Shown here: positions 47,457 through 56,853 of the stretch, piece by piece
Numbering within the stretch: position 1 is the first letter of the stretch
Layout: each line of letters starts with the position of its first letter
Source: Rhizobium sophoriradicis
Lineage (GTDB): Bacteria; Pseudomonadota; Alphaproteobacteria; Rhizobiales; Rhizobiaceae
DNA: 64,000 bases
Assembly: GCF_003939025.1 (NCBI RefSeq)
Contig: NZ_RQIH01000020.1
Coordinates: forward strand, 52,985-116,984
Reading direction: 5' to 3'
The notes under the pieces: model-generated
Seen by the model: only the letters and a program-made list of their open reading frames with translations
Database searches by the model: none
What the model was told of the DNA's origin: nothing
Program-made: the position numbers and the translations under genes

Positions 47457-48443
47457 CTAGACGCGACCCGCGCGCGCACCGTAGATGATTGCGGCAAATG
47501 CAATGATCACGCCCTGGACGATAAGCTTGCCCGGCTCCTGGATGCCGAAGACGGTCAGCATCGCGAACAGGAAGCTGAAGGCAACGACGGCAACGAACGG
47601 CCCGGCGACGCCGCCCCGGTCGACGCCGAACGTCACACCGCCGAGGATCGTGGCGGCGAGCGCATTCATGAAGGTGTCGAAGCCTGGCTTGATGGTGCCG
47701 ACCGCCAACGCGGATACCTGGACCAGGGCCGCGATGCCTGTCAGGGCGCCCGCGAGCGTGTGCGAGACAAAAATCGTACGTGCCAACGGAATTCCTGTAG
47801 TTTCCGCCGCCCTCGGATTGTCGCCGACGGCCCTGAAGTAACGCCCGACGATGAGAAAGCGAAATGCGATAGAAATCAGGGCGGCGATGACGATCCACAG
47901 GACCACGGAATAGGAAAGGCCGTGGATATTGCCGCTCGTAAGTATTCGAAGCCAGCTTGGCGTTGAACCGGGCGCGCGGCCGGCGCTCATGTATTGGACG
48001 ATCCCAATCAGAATGGCCGAAACACTTAGTGTGGAGATAACGGCAGAAGCGCGCACGTATGCTACGAGTATTCCGTTTACACCCCCCACAGCTAGCCCAA
48101 TCACAACAGGCATGAGGACGGTCATTAGCGGTGGATAGTTGTTGAGCTGGCCCGAGCTGGCCAGATAGATCGCGAAGGCGAAAATACCGCTGACAGAGAG
48201 ATCGATGGATCGCACCCGCATGACAAGCGACTGGGCGAGCACCGCGATCCCGAGCGGCGCTGACTGCTTGAGGATTACAAACCAGTAGTTGGGATTTATG
48301 AGCGTGGCGCTCACTGCTGGAGCAACCGCAACCAGGATTGCGAGCACATAGTATGCGGGCGGTAGCCCGAGTATCCACGAAATGGCGCTCTTACCCCTCA
48401 ATGAGCGAGATGGTGCTTCAGTTTTCGAGTCTGATGTGGTCAT
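47457..48443 (-). CDS. ABC sugar-type permease (RbsC-like)
   Basis: A 328-residue inner-membrane permease of the ribose/xylose class with about eight to ten membrane segments and the family motif GDNPRAAETTGIPLARTIF, which contacts the ATPase. It pairs with the second permease at 48461. Starts at 48443 and 48455 are both possible; I chose 48443 because GAGATGG lies eight bases upstream. The ligand is not necessarily a sugar, as this class also carries other small polar molecules. Confidence 0.9.
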   Translation of the reverse strand: MTTSDSKTEAPSRSLRGKSAISWILGLPPAYYVLAILVAVAPAVSATLINPNYWFVILKQSAPLGIAVLAQSLVMRVRSIDLSVSGIFAFAIYLASSGQLNNYPPLMTVLMPVVIGLAVGGVNGILVAYVRASAVISTLSVSAILIGIVQYMSAGRAPGSTPSWLRILTSGNIHGLSYSVVLWIVIAALISIAFRFLIVGRYFRAVGDNPRAAETTGIPLARTIFVSHTLAGALTGIAALVQVSALAVGTIKPGFDTFMNALAATILGGVTFGVDRGGVAGPFVAVVAFSFLFAMLTVFGIQEPGKLIVQGVIIAFAAIIYGARAGRV

Positions 48444-48460
48444 CGAGAAGTCCATCTCTT

Positions 48461-49402
48461 TCAAAGTCCGATTGTTTTGCGTCGCTGCGAAACGACGAGT
48501 ACGAGAAGCAACACACCCTTGACGACCGACTGAAGAAATGCAGAGACGTTGGCCAGATTCATCACATTATTCACTGTCCCGAGGATCGCCGCGCCAACGA
48601 CGGTTCCCACAATGCTTCCGATGCCCCCGGCGAGGTGGACCCCACCCAATGCTGCAGCCGTTACAGACTCAATCCCGAATGAAGCGCCGCCCTTAGGATC
48701 ACCCGATGCAAGGCGACCTGCAAGAAACATCCCCGCAGCGCATGCGAATAGAGCGGAAAGAACATACGCTTTGATGATGGTGCGCTCGACGGGAACACCG
48801 TTCATCCGTGCGTTGAAGTCATTGCCGCCGGAAGCGAAGAGGTAGAGGCCGAAGGGACGACGATAGAGAATCCAGGATGCGAAGAGCGATGCCGTGATCA
48901 ACCAAAACAATGAGTTAGGTACGGGGCCGATGGATCCGGCTACCGAGCCGGAAAGCCACTCCGGAACGCGCCCACCTGGGATTGGCAAAATGATCAACGC
49001 GATACCTTGGCCGATGCCCATTGTTGTCAGCGTCATGATGATTGGATGTACATTGAGGCGCGCGACACCGTAACCGTTCGCTACTCCGAACCCCATCGCC
49101 ACCGCGATGCAGATAAGCACGCGGGTTATCTCAGGAAGATCAAGCGTCATGATCGTCGTCGTTAGACTGATGACGGACCCAACCGACACGTCGAGGCCGC
49201 CAGTGAGAATGACGAACGTCTGACCGAGAGCCGAGATGACGAGCACCGTCGATTGCGCCAGGAGATTAGACAAATTCTCCGGATCCATGAAGTCCGGCAA
49301 TAATATTACCGAGGCGACAACCATCACCAGGAGCGTTCCAATGGAAAGCCCGATCGCTCCCGCGCGATAAGGGAGCTTCAGGCGACTGGCAAATGAATTC
49401 AT
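48461..49402 (-). CDS. ABC sugar-type permease (RbsC-like)
   Basis: A 313-residue permease with the TGGLDVSVGSVISLTTTIM motif typical of RbsC-type proteins and the ATPase-contact segment SGGNDFNARMNGVPVERTII. It forms a heterodimer with the permease at 47457. It lies 12 bases after the ATPase gene in one leftward operon. Confidence 0.92.
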   Translation of the reverse strand: MNSFASRLKLPYRAGAIGLSIGTLLVMVVASVILLPDFMDPENLSNLLAQSTVLVISALGQTFVILTGGLDVSVGSVISLTTTIMTLDLPEITRVLICIAVAMGFGVANGYGVARLNVHPIIMTLTTMGIGQGIALIILPIPGGRVPEWLSGSVAGSIGPVPNSLFWLITASLFASWILYRRPFGLYLFASGGNDFNARMNGVPVERTIIKAYVLSALFACAAGMFLAGRLASGDPKGGASFGIESVTAAALGGVHLAGGIGSIVGTVVGAAILGTVNNVMNLANVSAFLQSVVKGVLLLVLVVSQRRKTIGL

Positions 49403-49414
49403 AAGTTATCCTCC

Positions 49415-50944
49415 TCAATGCACCGCAGCACGGGGATCCGGTGACGCACTCGCCCCCAGCGCAGTCTCGAGGATTCTTTCCTCGGTCGCCCCCTCTGCGG
49501 ACATCTGCCCGACGATCTTCCTGTCATGAACGACCAAAATGCTGTCGCAGAGCCCTATAAGCTCAGCGTGCTCGCGCGACGAAACCACGACCGCACCGCC
49601 ACGATCACTGAAGTCCCGCAGCAATCTGTAAATCTCTGCCTTTGCACCGACGTCGACGCCGCGCGTGGGCTCCTCAATAACGAGGATGTCCACTCCGGAG
49701 AGCAACCAGCGGCCCAGCAGCACCTTCTGCTGATTCCCGCCCGAGAGTTTACCTACGGGCGCATTGGGATCGGCGGCCGCAACTCGTAGCGACTTGATCA
49801 CCTCGCGGACCCTCGACACCGATCGCCACGCAACGCTTGCCATATTCCGATTGAGCTGTTTTCCCAGCGCGATGTTGTCGTAGATAGGCAGGCGCAGGAA
49901 CAGCCCTTCCTGCTTCCTGTCTTCAGGGATAAAACCGATTCCTGATGCGACCGCGCGAGCGAACCCTGACCCTACATTCACCACGTGCATGCTGTTGTCG
50001 AGGCCGGCACGCCACACGGCGATGGCCTTTGGCGATTCAACGCCCACAATGGCACGCATTATCTCTCGCTGGCCCTGTCCTTCGAGCCCTGCCAGCCCGA
50101 TGATTTCACCTTTTCTGACAACGAAAGTGACTGTCGAGCTGCTGTCGTCGAGGCGCAAGTCCGAAACCTCCAGCATTGCCGCTCCGGTGGCCTGCGAGCG
50201 CGGCGGAAAGAAGTTCTGAAGTTCGCGACCAACCATTGTCGCTACCAGCGTTTGCAAGTTGAAGTCCTGCGCTCTTGCAGTCCTTACCCAAGCGCCATCT
50301 TTCATGACGGTGATGGTGTCGCATAGTTCGAAGACTTCATTCATGCGATGAGAGATGTAGACGACAGCCTTATGTTGAGCCTTAAGGTCGCGGATAACCT
50401 TGAAAAGATGCGCGACATCGGTCGAGTTCAACGCCGCCGTTGGCTCGTCGAAGATGAATACGTCCGCGTTCGACGTAAGTCCCTTCGCGATCTCTACTGC
50501 CTGCTGCTGCGCGACAGTCAGTGTCTCGACGATCGCAGTTGCGTCGAGCTGTGGAAATACGTCAGCCAGCAAAGCGCGAGCGCGTTTCACTACCTCGACG
50601 CTATCGATCGAACCGTCAATGCGACGAGGTTCATGGCCCAGGAACATGTTCTCAGCAACGGTGAGATTGGGGATCAGGGTAAACTCCTGAAACACCGTCG
50701 ACACTCCCGCCAACCGTGCCTCCTTAGGGGAACGGAAATTGACTTCCTCCCCGCGGAGCCGAACACTTCCTGCGCCCGGCTGATATACCCCCGCCAGAAT
50801 ACGCATCAGGGTGGACTTCCCCGCGCCGTTTTCCCCCATCAGAGCGTGCACGGAGCCACGTTCCAGGGAAAAGCGAACGTCCGAAAGGACTTTCGTGAAA
50901 CCAAACGATTTGTTGATGCCGACCATCTCGACAAGCGTGCTCAT
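49415..50944 (-). CDS. ABC importer ATPase with two nucleotide domains (RbsA-like)
   Basis: A 509-residue fused ATPase. The first domain has Walker A MGENGAGKSTL near residue 38 and Walker B VFIFDEPTAAL; its signature is LTVAQQQAVEIAKGL. The second domain lacks a canonical Walker A but has the signature LSGGNQQKVLLGRWL and IEEPTRGVDVGAKAE, as usual in RbsA. I chose the ATG at 50944; an earlier ATG at 50956 is possible. Confidence 0.93.
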   Translation of the reverse strand: MSTLVEMVGINKSFGFTKVLSDVRFSLERGSVHALMGENGAGKSTLMRILAGVYQPGAGSVRLRGEEVNFRSPKEARLAGVSTVFQEFTLIPNLTVAENMFLGHEPRRIDGSIDSVEVVKRARALLADVFPQLDATAIVETLTVAQQQAVEIAKGLTSNADVFIFDEPTAALNSTDVAHLFKVIRDLKAQHKAVVYISHRMNEVFELCDTITVMKDGAWVRTARAQDFNLQTLVATMVGRELQNFFPPRSQATGAAMLEVSDLRLDDSSSTVTFVVRKGEIIGLAGLEGQGQREIMRAIVGVESPKAIAVWRAGLDNSMHVVNVGSGFARAVASGIGFIPEDRKQEGLFLRLPIYDNIALGKQLNRNMASVAWRSVSRVREVIKSLRVAAADPNAPVGKLSGGNQQKVLLGRWLLSGVDILVIEEPTRGVDVGAKAEIYRLLRDFSDRGGAVVVSSREHAELIGLCDSILVVHDRKIVGQMSAEGATEERILETALGASASPDPRAAVH

Positions 50945-50968
50945 GGGAATTTCCATCTTCGACAGGGA

Positions 50969-50994
50969 TACGGGCACGAGTGATCGTGCCCGTA
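50969..50994 (-). promoter_or_regulatory. Intercistronic hairpin between binding protein and ATPase genes
   Basis: A perfect 11-bp stem (TACGGGCACGA / TCGTGCCCGTA) with a GTGA loop lies six bases after the binding-protein stop. Such hairpins stabilise the upstream message so the binding protein is made in excess over the membrane parts. Confidence 0.6.
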
Positions 50995-50999
50995 GTTCA

Positions 51000-52088
51000 T
51001 CAAGCCTTGAAATAATCAAGGAGCTTTTCGTTCGGCATTTCGGTCGGCGCCCAGTACGCATCAGTGAGATCTGCGCGATAGAACTGGGAGAGCGTCTCGT
51101 CGGTGATCGGCTTGGGGCGGTTCGTCCAGTTACGCTGAATCGGCTTCCCATCCAGCAAGGCGAAGGCGGCCCGCAGCGCGGCAGTAGACAGAGCGGGTGG
51201 GCAAATCGGACCGATCGAGGAAAGTTTTTCGTCATTCCAACGACGCATCCAGCCGTTAAGTGCTTCGCCCGTGATTGGCGGGATCGTTGAGGCGCCAGCC
51301 TCCTGCAAGGCATCCAAAACGCCAAGAGACATGTTGGCTCCATCGGTCCAGATGCCCGCGACATCGGGGTCGGAGAGATACAGGCTTTCGGCGATCTTCT
51401 TTGAGTCCTCATAAGACCAGCTTCCGTGCTGGGTCGACGTGATCTGAAGTCCAGACTTGCTGAAGACTTCCATGGCGCCTGCATAACGATCTGCATCGAT
51501 GGGATGCCCGGCGACGCCACGCAGAACCCATACCTTGCCCTTGTTGCCAAGCTTGTCGACGAGGAACTGAGCCATCACGCGCCCGAAATAGAAGTCGTCG
51601 CCCTGGACCTGAACCGTAAACTCCTCGGTGTCGACGCGTCCGAGATAGACTACGGTTGGAATGCCAGCAGCCTTTGCCTTCTTGATGCCCTCGACGGCGG
51701 AACCGGTGGTTAGCGGTGCGATGATGATCGCATCGACCTTCTGGGCGATCAGATCCTCGATATCGGCAACTTGTTTGGAGGCATTGAGATCAGCGCTCCG
51801 GAACTGGTAATCAGCGATCCGATCCTTGTTCTTTTTTATTTCATATTCGGCTTCAAACGCCGTCTGGTAGGTATGCGTTGAACCAGCGAGGCCGTAGTGG
51901 CTGTGTCCGATCTTCCACGGGCCTGACTTCTTGAACTTACCCGCGTCGACAATTGGGTTGGCGCCTTCGGAGGGCCAAGTGTCAGGTAGGAGACTGATCG
52001 CGTCGTCGGCGCGAAGAATCCCCGGCATTCCGAACGTGCCGGCTACAGCAATTGCCCCGCTCGCTTGTAGAAATGTACGTCTCTTCAT
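51000..52088 (-). CDS. Periplasmic binding protein of the ABC importer
   Basis: A 362-residue type 1 periplasmic binding protein. The twin-arginine style signal (MKRRTFLQASGAIAVAGTFG) suggests export by Tat or Sec. The core shows QVADIEDLIAQKVDAIIIAP and GIPTVVYLGRVDTEEFTVQV. The ligand is unknown. It is the first gene of the importer operon; GGAGG lies seven bases before the ATG at 52088. Two TTGACNGATTGTCNG palindromes lie 115-210 bases upstream. Confidence 0.9.
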   Translation of the reverse strand: MKRRTFLQASGAIAVAGTFGMPGILRADDAISLLPDTWPSEGANPIVDAGKFKKSGPWKIGHSHYGLAGSTHTYQTAFEAEYEIKKNKDRIADYQFRSADLNASKQVADIEDLIAQKVDAIIIAPLTTGSAVEGIKKAKAAGIPTVVYLGRVDTEEFTVQVQGDDFYFGRVMAQFLVDKLGNKGKVWVLRGVAGHPIDADRYAGAMEVFSKSGLQITSTQHGSWSYEDSKKIAESLYLSDPDVAGIWTDGANMSLGVLDALQEAGASTIPPITGEALNGWMRRWNDEKLSSIGPICPPALSTAALRAAFALLDGKPIQRNWTNRPKPITDETLSQFYRADLTDAYWAPTEMPNEKLLDYFKA

Positions 52089-52202
52089 GAAAATTCCTCC
52101 TCCGGCCGCTCTGGGCGGCATTGTCTGTTAAGGCGAGAGCCTTGCCTTCCCAAGCCGTGCCGGACTCTCCTCAATACGGCGGAGTGCATTGGTATGAGCT
52201 AT

Positions 52203-52217
52203 CAGACAATCTGTCAA
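52203..52217. promoter_or_regulatory. Operator copy 1 of the catabolic regulon
   Basis: CAGACAATCTGTCAA, the reverse of the TTGACAGATTGTCTG site found before the SDR gene, lies 115 bases upstream of the importer operon. Confidence 0.6.
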
Positions 52218-52281
52218 TAAATATATACTTCGACGTTTATTTTTTCGGCATCGTTTTGTTTTCACTTGCACATAGTCGCAC

Positions 52282-52297
52282 TTGACGGATTGTCCGA
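52282..52297. promoter_or_regulatory. Operator copy 2 of the catabolic regulon
   Basis: TTGACGGATTGTCCGA is a variant with a matched change on both sides (GACG.../...TCCG), 47 bases before the phosphatase gene and between it and the divergent importer operon. Confidence 0.55.
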
Positions 52298-52343
52298 TAG
52301 TGCGACAATATTCGTGTTCGCTAAATCGATGGGAGGGTTATGA

Positions 52344-52973
52344 ATGTCCACTCTGGTGATTGTCCGGCATGGCCAAAGCGAAGGGAACGCGCGCGGGGAG
52401 TTCTCGGGTACGAGCGACGTTCCGCTCACACAGGAGGGCTGGTCTGAGAGCAGGCGAGCCGGCTCACTGCTCGCGAACCTCGGCATCTCGTTCGATATTG
52501 CGTTTAGCTCTGCCCTCTTGCGCACAGTTGACACTTGCAGAGCGATTTTGAACGAAACCAACGGCGATCTGCTGGAGCCAATCAGGAGAACCGAGTTGAA
52601 CGAACGCGACTACGGACAGCTCACCGGCATCAACAAGAACGTGGCACGTGAGCGGTGGGGCCAGGATGTTGTCCAGGTTTGGCGCCGCTCGTACAGCACT
52701 CCACCACCTGGGGGAGAAAGCATACGGGACATAAGCGCGAGGGTTCTGCCCTTTTTGATAAGCGAAGTGTTCCCCCCCTTGTTGAGAGGGAAATCGGTTC
52801 TTGTGGTGGCCCACGGGAATACGATCAGGTCACTAAAGCAGGGCATCGAACGCCTCACGATCCAGGATACGCTCGCTATTGAGTCACCGACCGCCGCGCC
52901 AACTGTATACCGGATTGCGTCGGACCTCTCGATCATCGAGAAGACTAACGTCCTGGTTGGTACTGTCTGTTAA
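52344..52973 (+). CDS. Histidine phosphatase / phosphoglycerate mutase family protein
   Basis: A 209-residue branch-1 histidine phosphatase. The catalytic motif is VIVRHGQSEGNARG at residues 5-18; SLLANLGISFDIAFSSALLR, ELNERDYGQLTGINK and VLVVAHGNTIRSL follow in the order of dPGM enzymes. The length matches alphaproteobacterial GpmA, so it may be a phosphoglycerate mutase paralogue or a phosphatase with a pathway-specific substrate. It is divergent from the importer operon and shares its operator region. Confidence 0.88.
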   Translation: MSTLVIVRHGQSEGNARGEFSGTSDVPLTQEGWSESRRAGSLLANLGISFDIAFSSALLRTVDTCRAILNETNGDLLEPIRRTELNERDYGQLTGINKNVARERWGQDVVQVWRRSYSTPPPGGESIRDISARVLPFLISEVFPPLLRGKSVLVVAHGNTIRSLKQGIERLTIQDTLAIESPTAAPTVYRIASDLSIIEKTNVLVGTVC

Positions 52974-53336
52974 GCCTGGCTGGCAGTAGCATCGTTTGTA
53001 GTCGGTTAAACTTGGCAATACCGGTGTCTCGAAGCTGTCGATAGCCTTCAGAACCGGCTCGACGTCGGCAAGCGACGCCATCCGGCTCGCCTCACACGTT
53101 GCTACTAAATTTTCGTCTGCCGATCTTTCAGCCCAAAGCGGGACAAGACGCATGCTCCCTTTCGAACATGCACGGAACCCTTTGATCACTTCAAATCAGC
53201 GTTCACTCGTGACTTTGCAAAAATGCAGCCCTGCTCCGGTTGAACTGATCTAATTTAACAGAGTAATTATTGACTGATTGTCTGACGATGAGTACGTTCG
53301 CGCGAATTGCGTTGTGAGCCTTGGAGGAACAGTTAC
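52974..53336. other. Intergenic region upstream of the second alcohol dehydrogenase
   Basis: About 360 bases without a convincing gene. The right part holds operator copy 3 (53270-53284) in an AT-rich stretch. Confidence 0.4.
53270..53284. promoter_or_regulatory. Operator copy 3 of the catabolic regulon
   Basis: TTGACTGATTGTCTG lies 52 bases before the alcohol dehydrogenase start, one base different from the copy at 62101. Confidence 0.6.
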
Positions 53337-54443
53337 ATGAAGCAGGCATATGCGGCGGTCTCGCGCGAAAAGGCGAAGCCCTTGATCTTGGAGTGCATAG
53401 GGATTGAGGAACCTCGTGCAGACGAGATTTTGGTCCGCATCGTCGCATCGGGGGTATGTCATACCGACCTGGTGGTCAGGGACCAGGGATATGACGTACC
53501 TCAACCTGTTGTGTTGGGACACGAAGGCTCTGGCGTCGTCGAGGCCGTCGGGAGCGCAGTTAAAGATCTTGTGCCCGGTGATCACGTTGCTTTGAGCTAC
53601 GCCTATTGCGGCAAGTGCGAAAAGTGCCTTTCCGGTACACCTTTCTACTGCGAGGACTTCTTCGGTCGCAATTTCCGCGGCACTCGTCCGGATGGCACCT
53701 GCCCGATCCATGATTCTCACGGGAAACAGATTAGTGGCTGCTTCTTCGAGCAGTCGTCATTTGCAACCTACGCCATCGCCAGCGAACGAAACGCCGTGAA
53801 GGTTGCAAAGGATGTTCCACTCGAGTTGATTGGACCGCTCGGGTGCGGGCTTCAGACCGGTGCTGGCGCGGTACTGAATTGCCTCAAGCCGAAGCCCGGC
53901 TCGTCAATAGCAGTGTTCGGTGCTGGTGCGGTTGGCATGGCGGCTACGATGGCCGCGAAAATCGCCGGATGCGCGACCATCATCGTGATCGACTTGAACG
54001 ATGAACGGCTGGAACTTTCGCGCGAACTCGGGGCGACGCACACGATAAATGCCCGCAAATTGGACAGCGTTGCCGCGATCAGGAAGATCGTCCCCGCAGG
54101 CGTTGATTTCAGCTTGGAATGCACGAGTTCGCCACGAGTTTTCCGTCAGGCAGTCGACTGCCTTGGTACGCCGGGAACATGCGGTCTCGTTGGCTCGTCC
54201 GCTCTCGGCACTGAAGGCACGATCGATATCGGGAACTTCCTTTTCGGCCGCACATTGATCGGCGTTGTCGAAGGACAAAGCATTCCGTCCGAGTTCGTCC
54301 CGCAGTTGATCGAGTATTGGCAGCAGGGACTTTTCCCGTTCGACAAACTGGTTCAGTTCTATGACCTCGACCAGATCAACGAGGCGATGGCTGATTCCGA
54401 GAGCGGCAAAGTCATTAAGCCGATCCTTCGCATGAAGCATTAG
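53337..54443 (+). CDS. Zinc-dependent alcohol dehydrogenase, second copy
   Basis: A 368-residue medium-chain dehydrogenase with the same layout as the gene at 46295: ASGVCHTDLVVRD and GHEGSGVVEAVG for the catalytic zinc, CGKCEKCLSGTPFYC for the structural zinc, and VFGAGAVGMAATMAA for NAD. The C-terminal half is close to aryl-alcohol dehydrogenases. GGAGG lies eight bases before the ATG at 53337. It has its own operator, so it belongs to the same regulon as the importer. Confidence 0.92.
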   Translation: MKQAYAAVSREKAKPLILECIGIEEPRADEILVRIVASGVCHTDLVVRDQGYDVPQPVVLGHEGSGVVEAVGSAVKDLVPGDHVALSYAYCGKCEKCLSGTPFYCEDFFGRNFRGTRPDGTCPIHDSHGKQISGCFFEQSSFATYAIASERNAVKVAKDVPLELIGPLGCGLQTGAGAVLNCLKPKPGSSIAVFGAGAVGMAATMAAKIAGCATIIVIDLNDERLELSRELGATHTINARKLDSVAAIRKIVPAGVDFSLECTSSPRVFRQAVDCLGTPGTCGLVGSSALGTEGTIDIGNFLFGRTLIGVVEGQSIPSEFVPQLIEYWQQGLFPFDKLVQFYDLDQINEAMADSESGKVIKPILRMKH

Positions 54444-54467
54444 TTTGCGAGACTTTTCGAAAGACAA

Positions 54468-54495
54468 GACGGACCGCGATTAAATGCGATCCGTC
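54468..54495 (+). terminator. Terminator-like hairpin after the second dehydrogenase
   Basis: GACGGACCGCG and GCGATCCGTC pair imperfectly around an AT loop, 25 bases beyond the stop. No T-run follows. Confidence 0.4.
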
Positions 54496-54678
54496 GGAAC
54501 AGCCGTGCTCAAGACGAGATATGGTCGAACGCTGCTTTCGATGCAATCGCGGGCCACATCACTCCGATACGCCTGCACGAATGATGTGCTGGCAGGGCCG
54601 ACGCAAAAGCTCTAGGACTCTGCCGGTCAAAGGCGGCCCCCTACAATCACCGGCAGGTAAGTGGCGAGGGCGGCTCCG

Positions 54679-55959
54679 CTACCCAAGGGGTCCAGAGAAC
54701 ACCTGCGCGCCAAACACTGAAAAGACGTTGTTCCGGCCGACGTGTTCAGCTGACGTGTCCTGGTCCAACAGGTGGCCAAACCGATCGCGCTTTGTCTTAA
54801 GATAAGTGATGTTGGACGCGCTAGATGCGGCGATCAGACTCTGGCGAGACGACACGATGACGCCTGACGTTCGCAGCGCCTCTATTTTTGCAAGATTGTT
54901 GGTCAGAAGCCGAACGCTGCCGATACCGAGGTCGCGGATGATATCCGCCGCTGCGTTATATTCGCGGGAATCAGATGCGAAGCCGAGTTCCCGATTTGCC
55001 TCAAGAGTATCACGACCATGATCCTGCAGGCCGTAAGCCGCAATTTTGTTTCCTAAGCCAATGCCACGCCCCTCTTGCCCACGCATGTAGATCACGCAAC
55101 CAGCGCCCGCTAACTGGACCGCCCGAAGAGCCATTTCGAGCTGTTGACCGCAGTCGCATCGCATGGACCGGAACGCCTCACCTGTCAGACATTCAGAATG
55201 CACCCGTACCAGAACGTCTTCCTTCTCGCACAACTCGCCAAGTGTCAAAGCTAAGTGTTCCGTTCCCGTCAAACTATCGCGATAAGCAATTGCCTTGAAA
55301 TCCCCAAACCGCGTTGGCATAAAGGACTGCGCGTAACGCTTTACCCTCGTATCACGACTCCTGCAGTACTCAATCAAAGCGTCGATCGTTACTATGTGCA
55401 GGCCATGTTCGATTGCGAACTTCTCGAGATCTGGCAGTCGAGACATGGTTCCGTCGTCATTGGCGATCTCGCAGATTACGCCAGCCGGCGCCAGGCCGGC
55501 CAGTCGTGCAAGATCCACGGCAGCTTCGGTGTGGCCAGGACGGCCCAGGACACCGAGACGATTTGCACGCAAAGGAAAAATGTGACCCGGCCGCGATAGG
55601 TCTTCCGGCCGCGTCTGCGGATCGATGAGCGACTTGACGGTTGCTGCTCGATCTTCGGCTGAAATCCCTGTCGTTGTGCCGTGTTTGCAATCGACGGAAA
55701 CGGTAAATGCCGTCTGCAGTGAGTCCGAATTACGTGTGACCATCAGGGGGATCTCGAGTTTGTCGAGACGTTCGGCTGGAAGTGGCACGCAGATAAGGCC
55801 TCTCGCATATTTCATCATGAAAGCGATGTGCTCAGCTGTTATTTTTTCGGCAGCAACGACTAGGTCGCCTTCATTCTCCCGATTTTCGTCGTCGACCACG
55901 ATAACCATCTCGCCCGCTTCGATCGCCTCGATCGCCTCATCTATGCTCGAAAAAGACAT
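54679..55959 (-). CDS. ribBA: RibBA, riboflavin biosynthesis bifunctional enzyme
   Basis: A 426-residue fusion. The N-terminal half is 3,4-dihydroxy-2-butanone-4-phosphate synthase (VVDDENRENEGDLV, then DGTMSRLPDLEKFA-type segment). The C-terminal half is GTP cyclohydrolase II, with the zinc triad in ECLTGEAFRSMRCDCGQQLE and the catalytic region YMRGQEGRGIGLGNKIAAYG. Together they start flavin synthesis from GTP and ribulose-5-phosphate. No FMN riboswitch is visible upstream, so this copy escapes normal feedback and is tied to the flavin reductase gene 16 bases upstream. GGAGG precedes the ATG at 55959. Confidence 0.95.
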   Translation of the reverse strand: MSFSSIDEAIEAIEAGEMVIVVDDENRENEGDLVVAAEKITAEHIAFMMKYARGLICVPLPAERLDKLEIPLMVTRNSDSLQTAFTVSVDCKHGTTTGISAEDRAATVKSLIDPQTRPEDLSRPGHIFPLRANRLGVLGRPGHTEAAVDLARLAGLAPAGVICEIANDDGTMSRLPDLEKFAIEHGLHIVTIDALIEYCRSRDTRVKRYAQSFMPTRFGDFKAIAYRDSLTGTEHLALTLGELCEKEDVLVRVHSECLTGEAFRSMRCDCGQQLEMALRAVQLAGAGCVIYMRGQEGRGIGLGNKIAAYGLQDHGRDTLEANRELGFASDSREYNAAADIIRDLGIGSVRLLTNNLAKIEALRTSGVIVSSRQSLIAASSASNITYLKTKRDRFGHLLDQDTSAEHVGRNNVFSVFGAQVFSGPLG

Positions 55960-55975
55960 GGAATCCTCCTCCTTA

Positions 55976-56494
55976 TTATGGGCTGACGGCGCGACGCGCG
56001 GCATCGAGCTCTCTGTCGACAAGCGCGCGCAGGTTCTCAGAAAGAGCATCGTTCTGAAAATCTTCATCGAGAGCGAAAATGAAACGGCTATGTATTTGCG
56101 CTTCGAAAAAGTCGAATAAGGCTTCCATCGAGGCTTCGACGAGCGGCTTGTGACTCGATGCTTTACCGGTTGCAAAAGGGATCACATAGCGGCCCTTAAG
56201 CGCTTTCATGTCGACAAGGTCGAATAAATGCTTCAGCAACCCAGTGTAAGATGCTTTGTAGACCGGACTACCAACAACTAGCACGTCACTAGCCAAAATA
56301 TCGTTGAGTGCCGCTTTAACAATCTCAGCGGCGCTGGAGGGCAACACTGTTGCCCCAAGGTGCGGATGAAGGTCGACAAGGTCCCAGCAGCTTGCTTCGT
56401 TGCCGGACGCGCGCACCCGATCCACCATGAAGTCTGCTACGGCCCGGGTTTTCGAGGGGCGCGATAAATTCCCCGTTATTACAACAACTTTCAT
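55976..56494 (-). CDS. NAD(P)H-dependent FMN reductase (SsuE/MsuE-like)
   Basis: A 172-residue flavodoxin-fold reductase: VVVITGNLSRPSKTRAVADF (phosphate-binding loop), LASDVLVVGSPVYKASYTGL, LKHLFDLVDMKALKGRYVIP. It reduces FMN for two-component monooxygenases. GGGAG lies nine bases before the ATG at 56494. It is co-transcribed with ribBA, which fits supply of reduced flavin to the monooxygenase at 59852. A partial operator-like AAGACAATCTTACAA lies 26 bases upstream. Confidence 0.88.
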   Translation of the reverse strand: MKVVVITGNLSRPSKTRAVADFMVDRVRASGNEASCWDLVDLHPHLGATVLPSSAAEIVKAALNDILASDVLVVGSPVYKASYTGLLKHLFDLVDMKALKGRYVIPFATGKASSHKPLVEASMEALFDFFEAQIHSRFIFALDEDFQNDALSENLRALVDRELDAARRAVSP

Positions 56495-56853
56495 GTCACA
56501 GGACTCCCAACATTCTCGCATAAGACAATCTTACAATTTTCACTCACACCGCAATGGAGGTCGTTGAGGACCCGTGGGGGCAAAAATAGTCCTGCGGTGT
56601 CCTGAGCCCTCACAACCCGTAATTTCCGAACCTCGAAGGCTGGATTGCTTCGCAGAAGTCTTCTGTCTCGTACGACTTTATTCTCTCAATGGGTGGGCTC
56701 GCCGTGCAAGCGAACCTATTGTCTCCAATCCCTGCCGCTTTTACCGACCCAGCACGTTTGCGTTAGAACCTCCTGGACAGGAATGAGGCGTTGCCGCTTG
56801 ATATACGGTCGCCGTGACTCCACCTCAGTTACGACAGGTAGTATCCCGGTCAC
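56495..56853. other. Intergenic region
   Basis: About 360 bases with short rightward frames that resemble nothing known. The left end carries the partial operator-like site at 56521-56536. Confidence 0.35.

Noticed and set aside
55960..56600. FMN riboswitch upstream of ribBA
   Set aside because: I looked for the conserved AGGGT-type elements before ribBA and before the FMN reductase gene and did not see them.
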